Source: Tachypleus tridentatus
Lineage: Eukaryota > Arthropoda > Merostomata > Xiphosura > Limulidae
NCBI RefSeq assembly: GCF_004210375.1
Contig: NC_134834.1
Coordinates: forward strand, 96,476,170 to 96,540,169
Direction of reading: 5' to 3'
Length of the DNA stretch: 64,000 bases
Position numbers and translations under genes: made by a program. Below, piece by piece: positions 1-10,803 of the stretch. The notes beneath the pieces are model-generated. The model had not been told where the DNA came from, did not search any database, and saw only the letters and a list, made by a program, of their open reading frames with translations. How positions within the stretch are numbered: position 1 is the first letter of the stretch; each line of letters starts with the position of its first letter.

Positions 1-491
1 ATTGTTATTACCAAAAACATGAATCAGAGGTGGCCACAGAATAGCACGAACTGAAATTGTTTGCTGTAGATTTCTTTGTCTATTTAAATTTTGTAAAAAT
101 AATTTTAAAATTCTATAACTTTAATCTATAGCAGGGTAGGGTAGACAGCCTAGAAGTTATTCAGTATGTTGATTTTTTTCACATTCTTCAAACATAATTT
201 AACTGTTACTCTCGTAGCGCACCCTAGACCCTGAAATGTGAAACGTATTTTTACTGCAATTGGCTATGAGCTATAAATTATTAAATTCATAGACCGAGAA
301 CGCGAGGTAATCGGGTATTAACCAAAGTAATGCTGAAAAGGAACATGTTTCGGGCTATAAATCCAAAATTGGAATAATTACGATTAGAATAGTTACATTC
401 ACTCCAAAAAAAAAAAAAAATATATATATATATCGATAAGGCTTTAACAGTTTCGCCATTTATATCTACACTATACCCTTCCTTTACTCGA

Positions 492-758
492 AATGTCAAG
501 GTGGTTAGGGCGCTCGACTCGCTAGTTTAGGGTCGCGGGTTCGAATCCCCAATCACACCAAGCATGCTCGCCCTTTCAGCCGTGGGGCGTTATAATGTGA
601 CGATCAATCCCACTATTCGTTAGTAAAAGAGTAGCCCAATAGTTGGCAGTGGGTGGTGATGACTAGCTGCCTTCCCTCTAGTCTTACACTGCTAAATTAG
701 GGGTAGCTAAAGCAAATAGCTCTCGTGTAGCTCTGATTGAAATTCAAAGCAAACAAAC
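492..758 (+). mobile_element. SINE family A copy (tRNA-derived), 5'-trimmed
   Basis: A tRNA-like head (gtggttagggcgctcgactc, then gggttcgaatcccc as B box) is followed by the family body (catgctcgccctttcagccg, cgttataatgtgacg, agtagccca, gatgactagctgccttccc) and a caaacaaac tail. The first few bases of the head are missing. The tail runs directly into an inverted, partial copy. About 17 other copies of this family in the window make the identification secure. Confidence 0.9.
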
Positions 759-913
759 TATTGGGCTACTCTTTCACCAACGAGTAGTTGGATTGACCGT
801 AACTTTATAACGCTCCCACGGCCGAAAGAGCAGGCATGTTTAGTGTGACGGGCATTCGAACCCTTGACCCTCAGATTATGGGTCGAGCGCCATAACCACC
901 TAACCATGCCGGG
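759..913 (-). mobile_element. SINE family A copy, inverted, tail missing
   Basis: On the minus strand this contains the tRNA-like head (ccatgccggg at the right edge is the reversed start) and the proximal body up to the agtagccca segment. The distal body and tail are absent. It abuts the tail of the preceding + strand copy, which makes a head-out inverted pair. Confidence 0.85.
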
Positions 914-1166
914 ATGGAAGTAATGGGAGTTAGACTGAGTCTTGAATAAATGTATTCAAGAAAACACGATATGATAAAGTTTAAAATTCTATTCATCTAT
1001 TAGCAAGAGACTCATACTCACGTGAAAGAGACTATAAAGACAAATATATTTTAATAAAATAATGCCGAATCGAATTATTCAATGGCCTTTGAAGTTTCGT
1101 TGCATGGTCTGAAGCAGCCAATATTGATGTGTTTCTTGTTAACTTCAATTGATATCTAATTGTTTT

Positions 1167-1628
1167 ATAATTATTTTCAATTTTCAGGACTATATACAGC
1201 TAAGAATAAAGATATTTACAATTATTTTCAATTTTCAGGACTATATACAGCTAAGAATAAAGATATTTATAATTATTTTCAATTTTCAGGACTATATACA
1301 GCTAAGAATAAAGATATTTATAATTATTTTCAATTTTCAGGACTATATACAGCTAAGAATAAATATATTTATAATTATTTTCAATTTTCAGGACTATATA
1401 CAGCTAAGAATAAAGATATTTATAATTATTTTCAATTTTCAGGACTATATACAGCTAAGAATAAAGATATTTATAATTATTTTCAATTTTCAGGACTATA
1501 TACAGCTAAGAATAAATATATTTATAATTATTTTCAATTTTCAGGACTATATACAGCTAAGAATAAAGATATTTATAATTATTTTCAATTTTCAGGACTA
1601 TATACAGCGAAGAATAAAGATATTTTGG
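1167..1628. repeat. 51-bp tandem repeat, about 9 units
   Basis: Nine near-identical 51-bp units each contain attttcaattttcagga followed by ctatatacagctaag. Only one or two bases vary between units (aaagatatt or aaatatatt). Because 51 is a multiple of 3, several frames stay open, so long repetitive ORFs over this region are artefacts of the period. A SINE A copy follows directly. Confidence 0.95.
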
Positions 1629-1643
1629 CTTTTTTATTTTAAA

Positions 1644-1918
1644 CGCCTGGCATGGCCTTGCACGTTAAGGCGTGCGCTTCGTAATCTGAGGGTCGCGGGT
1701 TCGCGCCTGAGTCGCGCCAAACATGCTCGCTCTCCCAGCCGTAGGGGCGTTATAATGTGACGGTCAATCCCACTATTCGTTGGTAAAAGAGTAGCCCAAG
1801 AGTTGGCGGTGGGTGGTGATGACTAGCTGCCCTCCCTCTAGTCTTACACTGCTAAATTAGGGACGGCTAGCACAGATAGCCCTCGAGTATCTTTGTGCGA
1901 AATTCCAAACAACAACAA
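1644..1918 (+). mobile_element. SINE family A copy, full length, with target-site duplication
   Basis: This is a complete copy from gcctggcatggcc through the caaacaacaac tail. A 12-bp direct repeat, TTTTATTTTAAA, flanks it at about 1632-1643 and 1919-1930. This is the target-site duplication expected of LINE-mediated insertion. Confidence 0.92.
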
Positions 1919-1930
1919 TTTTATTTTAAA

Positions 1931-2689
1931 ACGGTTGTTTTTTTAATCAAGCGTTATTATGGAGACAACTTGTACAACGAACACCATCTGAATCATACAA
2001 GATTACTATAGTATTACCTTGCGCGTCTCTACTTCTAATAGTACTCAAGTAATAAGTCTTCGAGACAGGCATGTTTCCTAGAGACCACACAAAACCTTAA
2101 CCATTAAGAAATCAGGTAAGATTTGGACAAGATAATGTAAGTACACAAAAAGACTCAAAACATATGACTTACAGAACCTTACACACATACGGTATTGCTT
2201 TCCTTATATGCTTTAGTCTTTCGAGTGCTTTAAGTTTCTAACATTCATTCACCTGTCTCGTTGAATTTTTCATCTTTGCAGGTTGGTTTTTCAAGATTTT
2301 GTTGACTAATAATTCAGAATGGTACTGTGGGTTGAGCTTTCCTAGGATGTGAAATGTTTTTAGTTTCATATATATATGTGGTACATACTCTATTTTTCTT
2401 AATATACATATATTAAGAAACAAAATGTGAAAAATTAGAAAAACTACCAACCTGATAACGTAAGCGATATGTGAATATACAGACAGTCCTTATCAAGGAT
2501 GACATCATATGAAAACGTGCTGTCTATTTTGAGTTATCAACTTCATAGTTTGTTACAGACATATAAATATAAAGATTAAATAGAATGTGATTTACAGAAA
2601 ACATATCAAACTATAGATTGTGATTTTTAACAAATATAAAGGCTAAAAGCTGTAATTATCTACCATGTTTGAAACTACGTGTTTCTGTC
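1931..2689. other. Intergenic, nothing recognised
   Basis: The segment is A+T-rich with only short ORFs, such as a 70-residue minus-strand ORF around 2238-2450 with no recognisable domain. I see no repeat family or RNA gene. Confidence 0.5.
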
Positions 2690-3440
2690 ATAGTTTTTAC
2701 GTGTGTTATAACACGTAAGAATAACGACATAGAGACATAACTTTCATTTTCCTTGTTTGTTAATTTATAGAAACTTTTACTTTTAAGTGTGTAACATGTA
2801 AGAGTAAGAACACACGTATGTGTATGCCTTTGTTTCTCTTGACGTACTTTGCAGGTTCGCAATGACTTTTAATTAAAAGTGTATAACATGTAAGAACTGG
2901 AGTGGCACATAAAGTGCATAACTCCACCACAGCGTTGACCATATTCAGCTCTTAAAAAAGAAAGAAAGAAAATGTGTCTGTACGTCTAAAGGTGACAGTT
3001 GACACTGGATAATAAGGAATAATATTATTCGTATATACACGAAGTCCGGTCATTTTTTACTGAGTTATAGAGCAAAACGTTCTACGAAAAATCGATCTAC
3101 ATCTTAATAAAATATAGATTTTCTTTTTTTATTTTCGTAATATTGATCTTTGATCTTGACCGTCCAAAAACTAATCACTTCTAACTTGGATCATAGTTCA
3201 AAAAGAAACCAGCATTAGTCCATATCCATAAACACACACACACACACACAAACACGTACTCACATTGGGGTTAAAATATAATAATAATATAACAAGAAAG
3301 TATGCATATAATCCGTTATTTTCTTTGGTTTTGCTTGTAGATTCAAACGTAAGTTTTGATTGTAAGTGTGTAACATGTAAGAGTAAGAACACACGTATGT
3401 GATCCGTTATCTCCTTTGTTGTAGTTGAGGAGTTGAAAAC
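2690..3440. repeat. Degenerate tandem repeat, period about 88-90 bp
   Basis: A block containing gtgtgtaacatgtaagag and aagaacacacgtatgtg recurs. Recognisable copies centre near 2711, 2799, 2889 and 3376, separated by more diverged sequence. A short (CA)n tract lies at 3234-3250. The repetitive minus-strand ORFs here follow from the shared unit and have no domain support. Confidence 0.6.
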
Positions 3441-3606
3441 ACGATTTTTCATGGATACTTTCTAGTTCCTACCAAAATCAGCGTCTTTCACATATGAGGC
3501 TAAAACTAAATTTTGTGTAGTTTCGAAAACTATAGTAACATTATTAAGTTTTTTGACTAAATTCAGTTTTTAATCACCATTTTATATCTTAAACTTCAGA
3601 GAGATT

Positions 3607-3846
3607 GTTTGTTTGTTTTTGAATTTCGCACAATGCTACTCGAGGGCTATCTGTGCTAGCCGTCCCTAATTTAGCAGTGTTAGACTAGAGGGAAGGCAGC
3701 TAGTCATCACCACCCACCGCCAACTCTTGGGCTACTCTTTTACCAACTAATAGTGGGATTGACCGTCACATTATAACGCCCCCACGGCTGAAAGGGCGAG
3801 CATGTTTGGCTCTCAGATTACGAGTCGCACGCCTTAACACGCTACG
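3607..3846 (-). mobile_element. SINE family A copy, internal deletion in the head
   Basis: On the minus strand this has the tail (gaatttcgcac next to tttgtttgttt) and the complete body. The B-box region is deleted: catgtttggc joins directly to tctcagattacgag, skipping the segment that normally carries the gttcgaatccc motif. Confidence 0.88.
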
Positions 3847-5083
3847 TCAGAGAGAATCCTTAGGGTTCGAAATAGTAAATTAACAGAAGACGCACAAAAT
3901 GATTTCAAATGACAGAGAAGACACCACGAACCGAAATAAGATTTTGTGAATGTGTCTATACAGCAGTAATAAACAAGCTATGTTTAGACCTACGGTATCG
4001 TACTTACTGTTTTATTGTCATATAGTACATGCACTTTCAAGGTTGGATTTTCAACAAAGTAAAGTAATTGTACCTTTGAACATGGATGTGAGCAGCTCAG
4101 CTCGTTTCATACAAATGTCTATAATATCGCAATGCGTGAATAACTCAATTATCCAAAATGTGACAACAGAATTCACCTATACTAAAAAAATTATGTCTAT
4201 AATACACCTAATCCAATGAACGATTGTGATGAACAGGTAATATATTCTACAATACATAGCCTAATGTTTTTGGAATATATGAACTTTGGAGGGCAAATGT
4301 GAAAGGTCATCGTCGCCCAACTCCAAAACGTGGGAAGTTTTGATACCAGATAAATCGCGAAAACAAAAATTGAAAACTGTCTATATCCTTGCTATATCTC
4401 TTACTTTGTACCCAATCACATATAACTGGTTGATGTTCACGTGAATAGTTCCGCGAAAACTGCATATTGTGCTTTTTTCACTGGAAAAGTGAGCTAAAGA
4501 TAAAAATTCCAAATTTTTTTTCATAGGTCCCAAACAAGATATACATGGGATTTATCACAAAGTATCTTTGTGTTAAATACCATGTAAATTGGTCAAAATA
4601 GGGCTAAATAACTCATCTAAGCACTTAAAAATATGGGTTTATTTAATATTTTAATCGTTAAAATAGCCAAAAATTTGCATATCTTACATAATTTAATGTA
4701 AAAATTAAAATCAGTGTAAATTTGTTAAAATAAAGTGTAGTAATTGTAATTGTAGTAACTGTCAAAGAAATCCTGAAATTATGTTTTATGTAGCATCTTG
4801 GCCTTTCTGTCATAAATAAAAAATTAATAATTAATAAAAAATCCACCATTTTTTGTTCCTGCGCCTGACTTGCAAAAAATTACTTTTGTATGAGATAAAA
4901 CGCACACTGGTAATATATGACAAAGTAAATGACCAAATAATTATACTTTCGTGTAAGCTCTGATACCCCTAAAGAGACTTAAAATGGGCAAATCCACTTT
5001 ATATTTTGTGTTAATATGTTGGGCGCATAAAATGTATATTTGTGCCAGTATTCATTTTGATTATTATAAGATGACTCCCAAAA
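3847..5083. other. Intergenic, nothing recognised
   Basis: ORFs of 89 codons (3950-4219, +) and 63 codons (4658-4849, -) are present. Neither has a domain, signal peptide or codon pattern that I recognise. I treat the stretch as non-coding. Confidence 0.5.
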
Positions 5084-5356
5084 GACCCGGCATGGTCAGG
5101 TGGTTAAGGCGTGCGATTCGTAATCCGAGTGTCGCGGGTTCGAATCCCGGTCGCACCAAACATGCTCGCCCTTTCAGCCGTGTGAGCCTTATAATGTGAC
5201 GGTCAATACCCCTATTCTTTGGTAAAATAATAGCCCAAGAGTTGGCGGTGAGTGGTGATGACTAGCTGCCTTTTCTCTAGTCTTACACTACTAAATCAGG
5301 GACGGCTAGCGCAAATAGCCCTCGAGTAGGTTTGCGCGAAATCCATAATAACAAAT
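5084..5356 (+). mobile_element. SINE family A copy, full length
   Basis: This is one of the best-preserved heads in the window: gacccggcatggtcaggtgg, then gactcgtaatccgag-like anticodon-arm sequence, then gggttcgaatcccg. The complete body is followed by a short A-rich tail. Confidence 0.93.
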
Positions 5357-6110
5357 AACACATTCATAAACCCTTTGTTATAATTGGTTGAACACATTCA
5401 CAAACCCTCTGTTACAATTGATTATTGACCCGCCAGGTTAATGTATCAAACTATATTTGATACGTATTTGAAGTTTCGTTATCCGCGCTTTACAACTTAA
5501 AGTTGTGGATGTTTTATACAAAAGTTGACAATAGCCAACGAGTTGTTGATAAATGGAGTTGGCTGACTGCCTTCCCCCTCGTTTATCATTTCTAAACAGA
5601 TGGTGTAGGTAGTGATTAAGTTAGTCCGTTAATAGTTTAGCGTGACACTCGACAAGCAGAAACTTTGTATTACACGTACTTAACAATCGATATATTACTT
5701 AAGCATACAATCGCTATATTAATATTAAACTGGTGTTTCTAAAAGAAATCACAAAAATAGTTCAACTTAAATGCGTTCAAGTCACCACAAAGAAAAAAGT
5801 AAACGTATATTGTCGCCCTGCAACGTTACTGAAATAACATTTTGACCACTACTATGTCTGTCGTATTGCATTCGGCCTGTTGAGTTCTGGTATCGATCGA
5901 TAGGCCTCGTTTTCTCTAGATATGGTAAATATACTGTGAGTAGCATTTTGTTACCTTCGTTATTCTCATTTACAAATTTCAATAATTAACTTTTTTTTTT
6001 CGGTTTACCATGTATGAGCTAACTATATCCTGCGTTCAGAATATAACACATTTCACAAATCCTTAATACTATGAATCAGTGATGACGAGAAAACCCACTT
6101 GTAAAGAAGA
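5357..6110. other. Intergenic with a possible worn SINE body
   Basis: Around 5520-5600, ggctgactgccttcccc and the following tttatcatttctaaac weakly resemble the SINE A body (gactagctgccttccctc, cttacactgctaaa). I see nothing else recognisable. Confidence 0.35.
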
Positions 6111-6114
6111 AAAC

Positions 6115-6310
6115 ATCTAGTTGCGCCCTCTACATTCCTACACTCAGTTACACAACCCCTTCAAACATATGGTCAGTTATTGGTCAGTTACCTCTTTCTT
6201 TCTTTGTGAACCTGACGATGACCGAAGAAGGTCGAAACGTTGTTCGCTCCTCTACATAAAAGAAAATTTCTCAACGCAAATCAGCAGTTTTTACATATAT
6301 ATATTCTTAG
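6115..6310 (+). mobile_element. Possible retroelement 3'-end fragment with a terminal hairpin
   Basis: The stretch contains a short perfect stem (gacc 6220-6223, loop gaagaa, ggtc 6230-6233) preceded by ctgacga and followed by gaaac. In my recollection, motifs of this form recur at the ends of Penelope-like or related retroelements across animals. No flanking coding sequence survives, so the class is uncertain. Confidence 0.3.
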
Positions 6311-7060
6311 TAATATGGTTAAGTATTGACAAGTTTAGTTAGTAGATGAAACTTAAAATTTTTTGATGAGTTCGTCAACTGTTTTACGCTATATAAACTA
6401 ATAACTCATATTACAGAGACTTAATATAAGGCAAGCGTATTAAAAAATAATAATTTCCTGTTTTAGATTATTTTTTGTAAGTTGGAGCGACAAAAGTTGA
6501 TCAGAGATGAAATGTCAGCGTTAAACAACATTGTGTCTCACGTTTCATGAGTGTACATGTTTTATCCGGAAAGAAACAGGCGAAGGATAAGCTAGAAAAT
6601 ACAAAAATAAGGTTTTATTATTTTATGTGGCTTTAGCGAAAACCAATAAAATTCGCCATCACGTTTTGTGTGTGTGTGGAAGTCCCAAATTGCACCGTGT
6701 GCATTATTGACAACCACAACGTTGAAAGCTAAATGAAATGTTACATTGTCGTTTTGCTGGAGAAATCCTCGGAAAAGGACTTTTTGTGAGAAATAACTCA
6801 ATTTATTTCGGTTCAGAAAACATTATTTTCATTAGTGTGATGTTTTAATAATTTCCATAAGTGTGCTGTTTAAAAAAAACACTGCATGGATTGTAAAGGA
6901 AAACCAAATAAAATATGCTACTGTTTTTAAAATGAATATTTATAAGTAACATAACTTAGTAGAGCTATATTTTCCTTTTCAGGAACGTTAAATACCAGAA
7001 AAATCGCGTTTGTCGAGAAACTTTATTATGGTAAAATAAATACAAAATGAGAAATATAAA
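6311..7060. other. Intergenic, nothing recognised
   Basis: A+T-rich sequence with short ORFs only. No repeat family or gene was identified. Confidence 0.5.
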
Positions 7061-7061
7061 G

Positions 7062-7148
7062 TTATATTATATTATATTATATTATATTATATTATATTAT
7101 ATTATATTATATTATATTATATTATGTTATATTATATTATATTATATT
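7062..7148. repeat. (TTATA)n microsatellite
   Basis: About 17 pentanucleotide units of attat, with one ttatg variant near 7125. Confidence 0.97.
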
Positions 7149-7762
7149 TTAAGATATATTTTTCTACACAGAGAAGGACGTGTGAAAAGTCAACATCCTT
7201 ACAAGAGTGCCCTGTTACTTTTAACGTTGATAAGTTTTTTTATACTTACTCACCACTACCCTTAGACATTTAAATTTATGAGAAAAGCAACCCTGAAAGT
7301 AAGAAATAGCTTACAAAATTATTTTCATGTTACATATACTGTCGTCATTTCAATTAATAATTATATGGTGTGTGCAGATATCACAGAAACATAACTAGGG
7401 TTTCTTCTTGAGAATACGCCGCCATATTTTTGACCAGTTTACATAAGATTCACTACAAAGGCACCTTATTACAGGTACCATAATTTTGTTCTTATTAACA
7501 AAGTAAATGATCGTGCAAATAAGGAATATTGTCTATAGGATCTTCTAAAATTATTACTATAGCAACTTGAAAGACAAGTATAGTAACAAAAGTGAAGATA
7601 TGCATTGATCAGTCAGAATTAGAAAGCTGCATTTATTGCTGGGTTTTGTCTTTAAAGATGCAATGAAATGTTGTTCAACCTTTACGCACATACCTAAGTA
7701 CCAATGATAGATAGGACACCAGTATAAGTTTTGAATATTTTAAAAACGTAGATGAAATTATA

Positions 7763-8165
7763 TATTTTTCGTCTTTATGACGAGTTCTGGCTTGAACTGT
7801 TCAAGGTAAAACATGGTGGATATGCTACTATGTCATGAAGTCACATTTTTATGACGACTTCTGGTGTGAACTGCTCAGGGGTACACGTGGTGGATATATT
7901 ACCGTATCGTGAAGTCACATTTTTATGACGACTTCTAGTGTGAACTGCTCAGGGGTACACGTGGTGGATATATTACCGTATCGTGAAGTCACATTTTTAT
8001 GACGACTTCTGGTGTGAACTGCTCAGGTACAAGATATTGTGGATATACTACCGTATCGTGAAGTCACATTTTTATTATGACTTCTGGTTTGAACTGCTCA
8101 GGGGTAATACATTGTAGATACACTACGGTGTCGTGAAGTCACTTTTTTAAGACGAACTGCTGTGT
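7763..8165. repeat. 74-bp tandem repeat, about 5 units
   Basis: Units share gaagtcacatttttatgacg, then acttctggtgtgaactgctc and ggtggatatattaccg. Starts of gaagtcac fall at 7837, 7911, 7985, 8060 and 8134, giving a period of 74-75. The first and last units are the most diverged. The same unit, diverged, flanks the large minisatellite at 18.1-19.6 kb. Confidence 0.92.
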
Positions 8166-8569
8166 CATGAAGTCATTTGTTTTTGTATTTGTAACAAACC
8201 AACCAATGCCGTATGTCATCATCTTCAACTCCGAATTACTGAAAGACGGTAAGTCAGAAACAAGCTACCACCAACCCATTCATGCTAAAGTATTGCCTGT
8301 CATTCTTATAACGCACGTACAACTTAAAGTAGGTGGATTATTTTGTGGTATCGTATAAACACGAACTCAGCCAGAGCTGTGATTGGTCTTCCATCTGATA
8401 AGCGAAATTTGTAAAAATTCCTTTATTGAGTTTTCAAATAATTTATTACTTAGAAAAAACTAAGAAATTATTTTCGATTAACAGTTCAAAACATTGGACC
8501 AGAATATACACGTATTAATAGAAAATGCAATCCATTTTTTTAAAATGTAATATTTACTTAAATACGTTT

Positions 8570-9033
8570 TCTAAAACTGTTTTCGTGATTCGTTGTCGTT
8601 GTAGACGAAAGTTATTTAATCTCCTTATCCAAGATTTTGAACAGACAAGTTCTGTTTTCGTGATTCGTTGTCGTTGTAGACGAAAGTTATTTAATCTCCT
8701 TGTCCAAGATTTTGAACAGACAAGTTCTGTTTTCGTGATTCGTTGTCGTTGTAGACGAAAGTTATTTAATCTCCTTGTCCAAGATTTTGAGCAGACAAGT
8801 TCTGTTTTCGTGATTCGTTGTCGTTGTAGACGAAAGTTATATAATCTTCTTATCCAAGATTTTGAGCAGACGAGTTCTGTTTTCGTGATTCGTTGTCGTT
8901 GTAGACGAAAGTTATATAATCTCCTTATCCAAGATTTTGAACAGACGAGTTCTGTTTTCGTGATTCGTTGTCGTTGTAGACGAAAGTTATATAATATTCT
9001 TATCCAAGATTTTGAGCAGACAAGTGTGTGGAG
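8570..9033. repeat. 75-bp tandem repeat, about 6 units
   Basis: Six units of 75 bp share ttcgtgattcgttgtcgttg and agattttga-caga blocks, with scattered substitutions. The period is 25 codons, so a + strand frame remains open for 184 codons (8525-9079) with a Cys/Arg-rich repeat (VFVIRCRCRRKL). There is no signal peptide, recognisable domain or splice context, and the array is most simply a minisatellite. Confidence 0.93.
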
Positions 9034-9079
9034 AAACTTCGATGTTTCACAACTCAGATCTACAGGACTCGTCTTTTAA

Positions 9080-10590
9080 TTATCAAAAGTCAGTTTGAGT
9101 TATGAGTTGTACACTTCTAGTGCATTAAATATATTGATCTGCTCGCTGACTGCACTTTTACTTCTAGTGTACTTGAAGGCGGTGAAAATATTGTTGACAG
9201 TAGACCCACTGACGAAGAAAGACAATTTTTATACAATATATAGAAACAGTTTTTGTTGAAGGAAGTTTTCTGGATCCATTGTTAAATAAGAGATGTTTAC
9301 AGTAAAGTATAACTAAAGTTTACAATGGAAGTGGAATCCAATTATAAAGACAAAACTCGTATAGAGTAACTCTACCAGTTACAAATAGATATCTAGAGGC
9401 ACAATTTAACGAACACTTGTTATTATTATTCCACGTGTTTCTTTGTTCTTTTTTTTATCGTCTGGGATAATCTTTTATTCAGTACTTATTATTGTTACAA
9501 TAGAAGGTTTCATGGTTCATTGGAACAATCTAAAATTCTTTTGTGTATTATATACTGAAATACGTATATTATCCAATGAAACAAAATGATCCAGTAGAGC
9601 GACGAATCAGGGAAAAAGTGAATTTCTTGTACTTTGTGTTTCTATACAATGCTAAAAGCCCGAAACTAAATATTTCATCCCATTACACTTTTCGCGTACA
9701 ATGATAAGATTGTAACGTTCTCCATCTGTTATTTACTTCTGATTTGTAAAAGTTGCTCTTTGGTATTTCTTACAAGACTGAACTTCAAATAAAGCACTTG
9801 ATGAAAGTTTTATCCATACGTAAAGACTTTGTCCATTGCAACGAGAACAAGTTATAAGAACAAAACTACTTTTGTTTATGATATAGTTTTTAATATATAC
9901 ATATATATATCAGTATGTGTTAGAGCAAACCCTATAAGAATTAAAAACTTAATGCCCTCATTGAGAAAATCCTGAATTACCGTTAATAAGTTTTGAAGTA
10001 CATAATACTTATATTTTTGAGAGTTTGAGAGGATAATTCCGAACCTGCCAATATTTGATTTTTCTGAAAAACTTAAAACGAAAGTATATGAAGAAACATT
10101 TACTTACGCTTCGTACGTGGAAAGATAAGAGACCAACCTTCTGATATTGTATTTTAGCGTATAATTAAGCTGCATCACGAAAATCTGAAATAAGTGCTTA
10201 TGGATATTCTTTATAAACCAGGGCTGTCGTGCATATAATAAAAATCGTAAACGTTAAAGCATTATTAAACTTTCTGAGACCCAGTTGACTGCATATTTCA
10301 AAGTTATGTCTTTCGAGTCTATCTGGCAAGCATATTAGATACTATTTAACATGAAAATAACATAAGTAAAGTCCAAGTTTTACGGAGCTACTTTGATACA
10401 CCATCTGCCAAACAGAAATCATCATACACTTAAAGATAAATATTTCATAAGACAGGAAATGACGTCACAAGAGTCAAATATAGGATTAATTAAATATCTG
10501 GTTATCTTCAACAGCGTAAGTTAAGTAGTATTACTAACTGAATTTCTATGTATGTGGCTGGCGTTAATTGCTCTAAAACTGTCTCAGTTA
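9080..10590. other. Intergenic, nothing recognised
   Basis: About 1.5 kb of A+T-rich DNA with no ORF above 60 codons, no SINE and no obvious tandem repeat beyond a short TA run near 9893-9912. Confidence 0.5.
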
Positions 10591-10697
10591 CGTTGGTAAA
10601 AAAGTAGCCCAAGAGTTGGCGGTGGGTGGTGATGACTAGTTGCTTTCCCTCTAGTCTTACACTACTAAATTAGAGACGAAATTCAAAACAAACAAAC
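10591..10697 (+). mobile_element. SINE family A fragment (distal body and tail)
   Basis: Starts inside the body at gttggtaaaaaagtagccc and continues through gatgactagttgctttccc to a caaacaaac tail. The stretch between aaattagagacg and gaaattc is deleted. The tRNA-like head is absent. Confidence 0.85.
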
Positions 10698-10751
10698 TAT
10701 TACACCTTCACATCTAGAAGTGTGAAAATGTTGACGAAACCGACGTTTTCT

Positions 10752-10803
10752 GCAATGTTTTTTGGTTTGTTTGCAGTTAATCATAAAGCTACACATTAAG
10801 CTA
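10752..10803 (-). mobile_element. SINE family B tail fragment
   Basis: On the minus strand this short stretch resembles the B tail (reverse of ggtttgtttgcagttaatc and aaagctacac). Only about 50 bp remain, so the call is tentative. Confidence 0.4.

Noticed and set aside
1149..1760. 203-codon and 160-codon repetitive ORFs
   Set aside because: The 51-bp period keeps frames open. The longer ORF then reads into a SINE.
5084..5160. Possible functional tRNA gene in SINE heads
   Set aside because: The heads are tRNA-like with A/B-box sequence, but arm pairing is imperfect and each continues into the SINE body. They are SINE promoters rather than tRNA genes.
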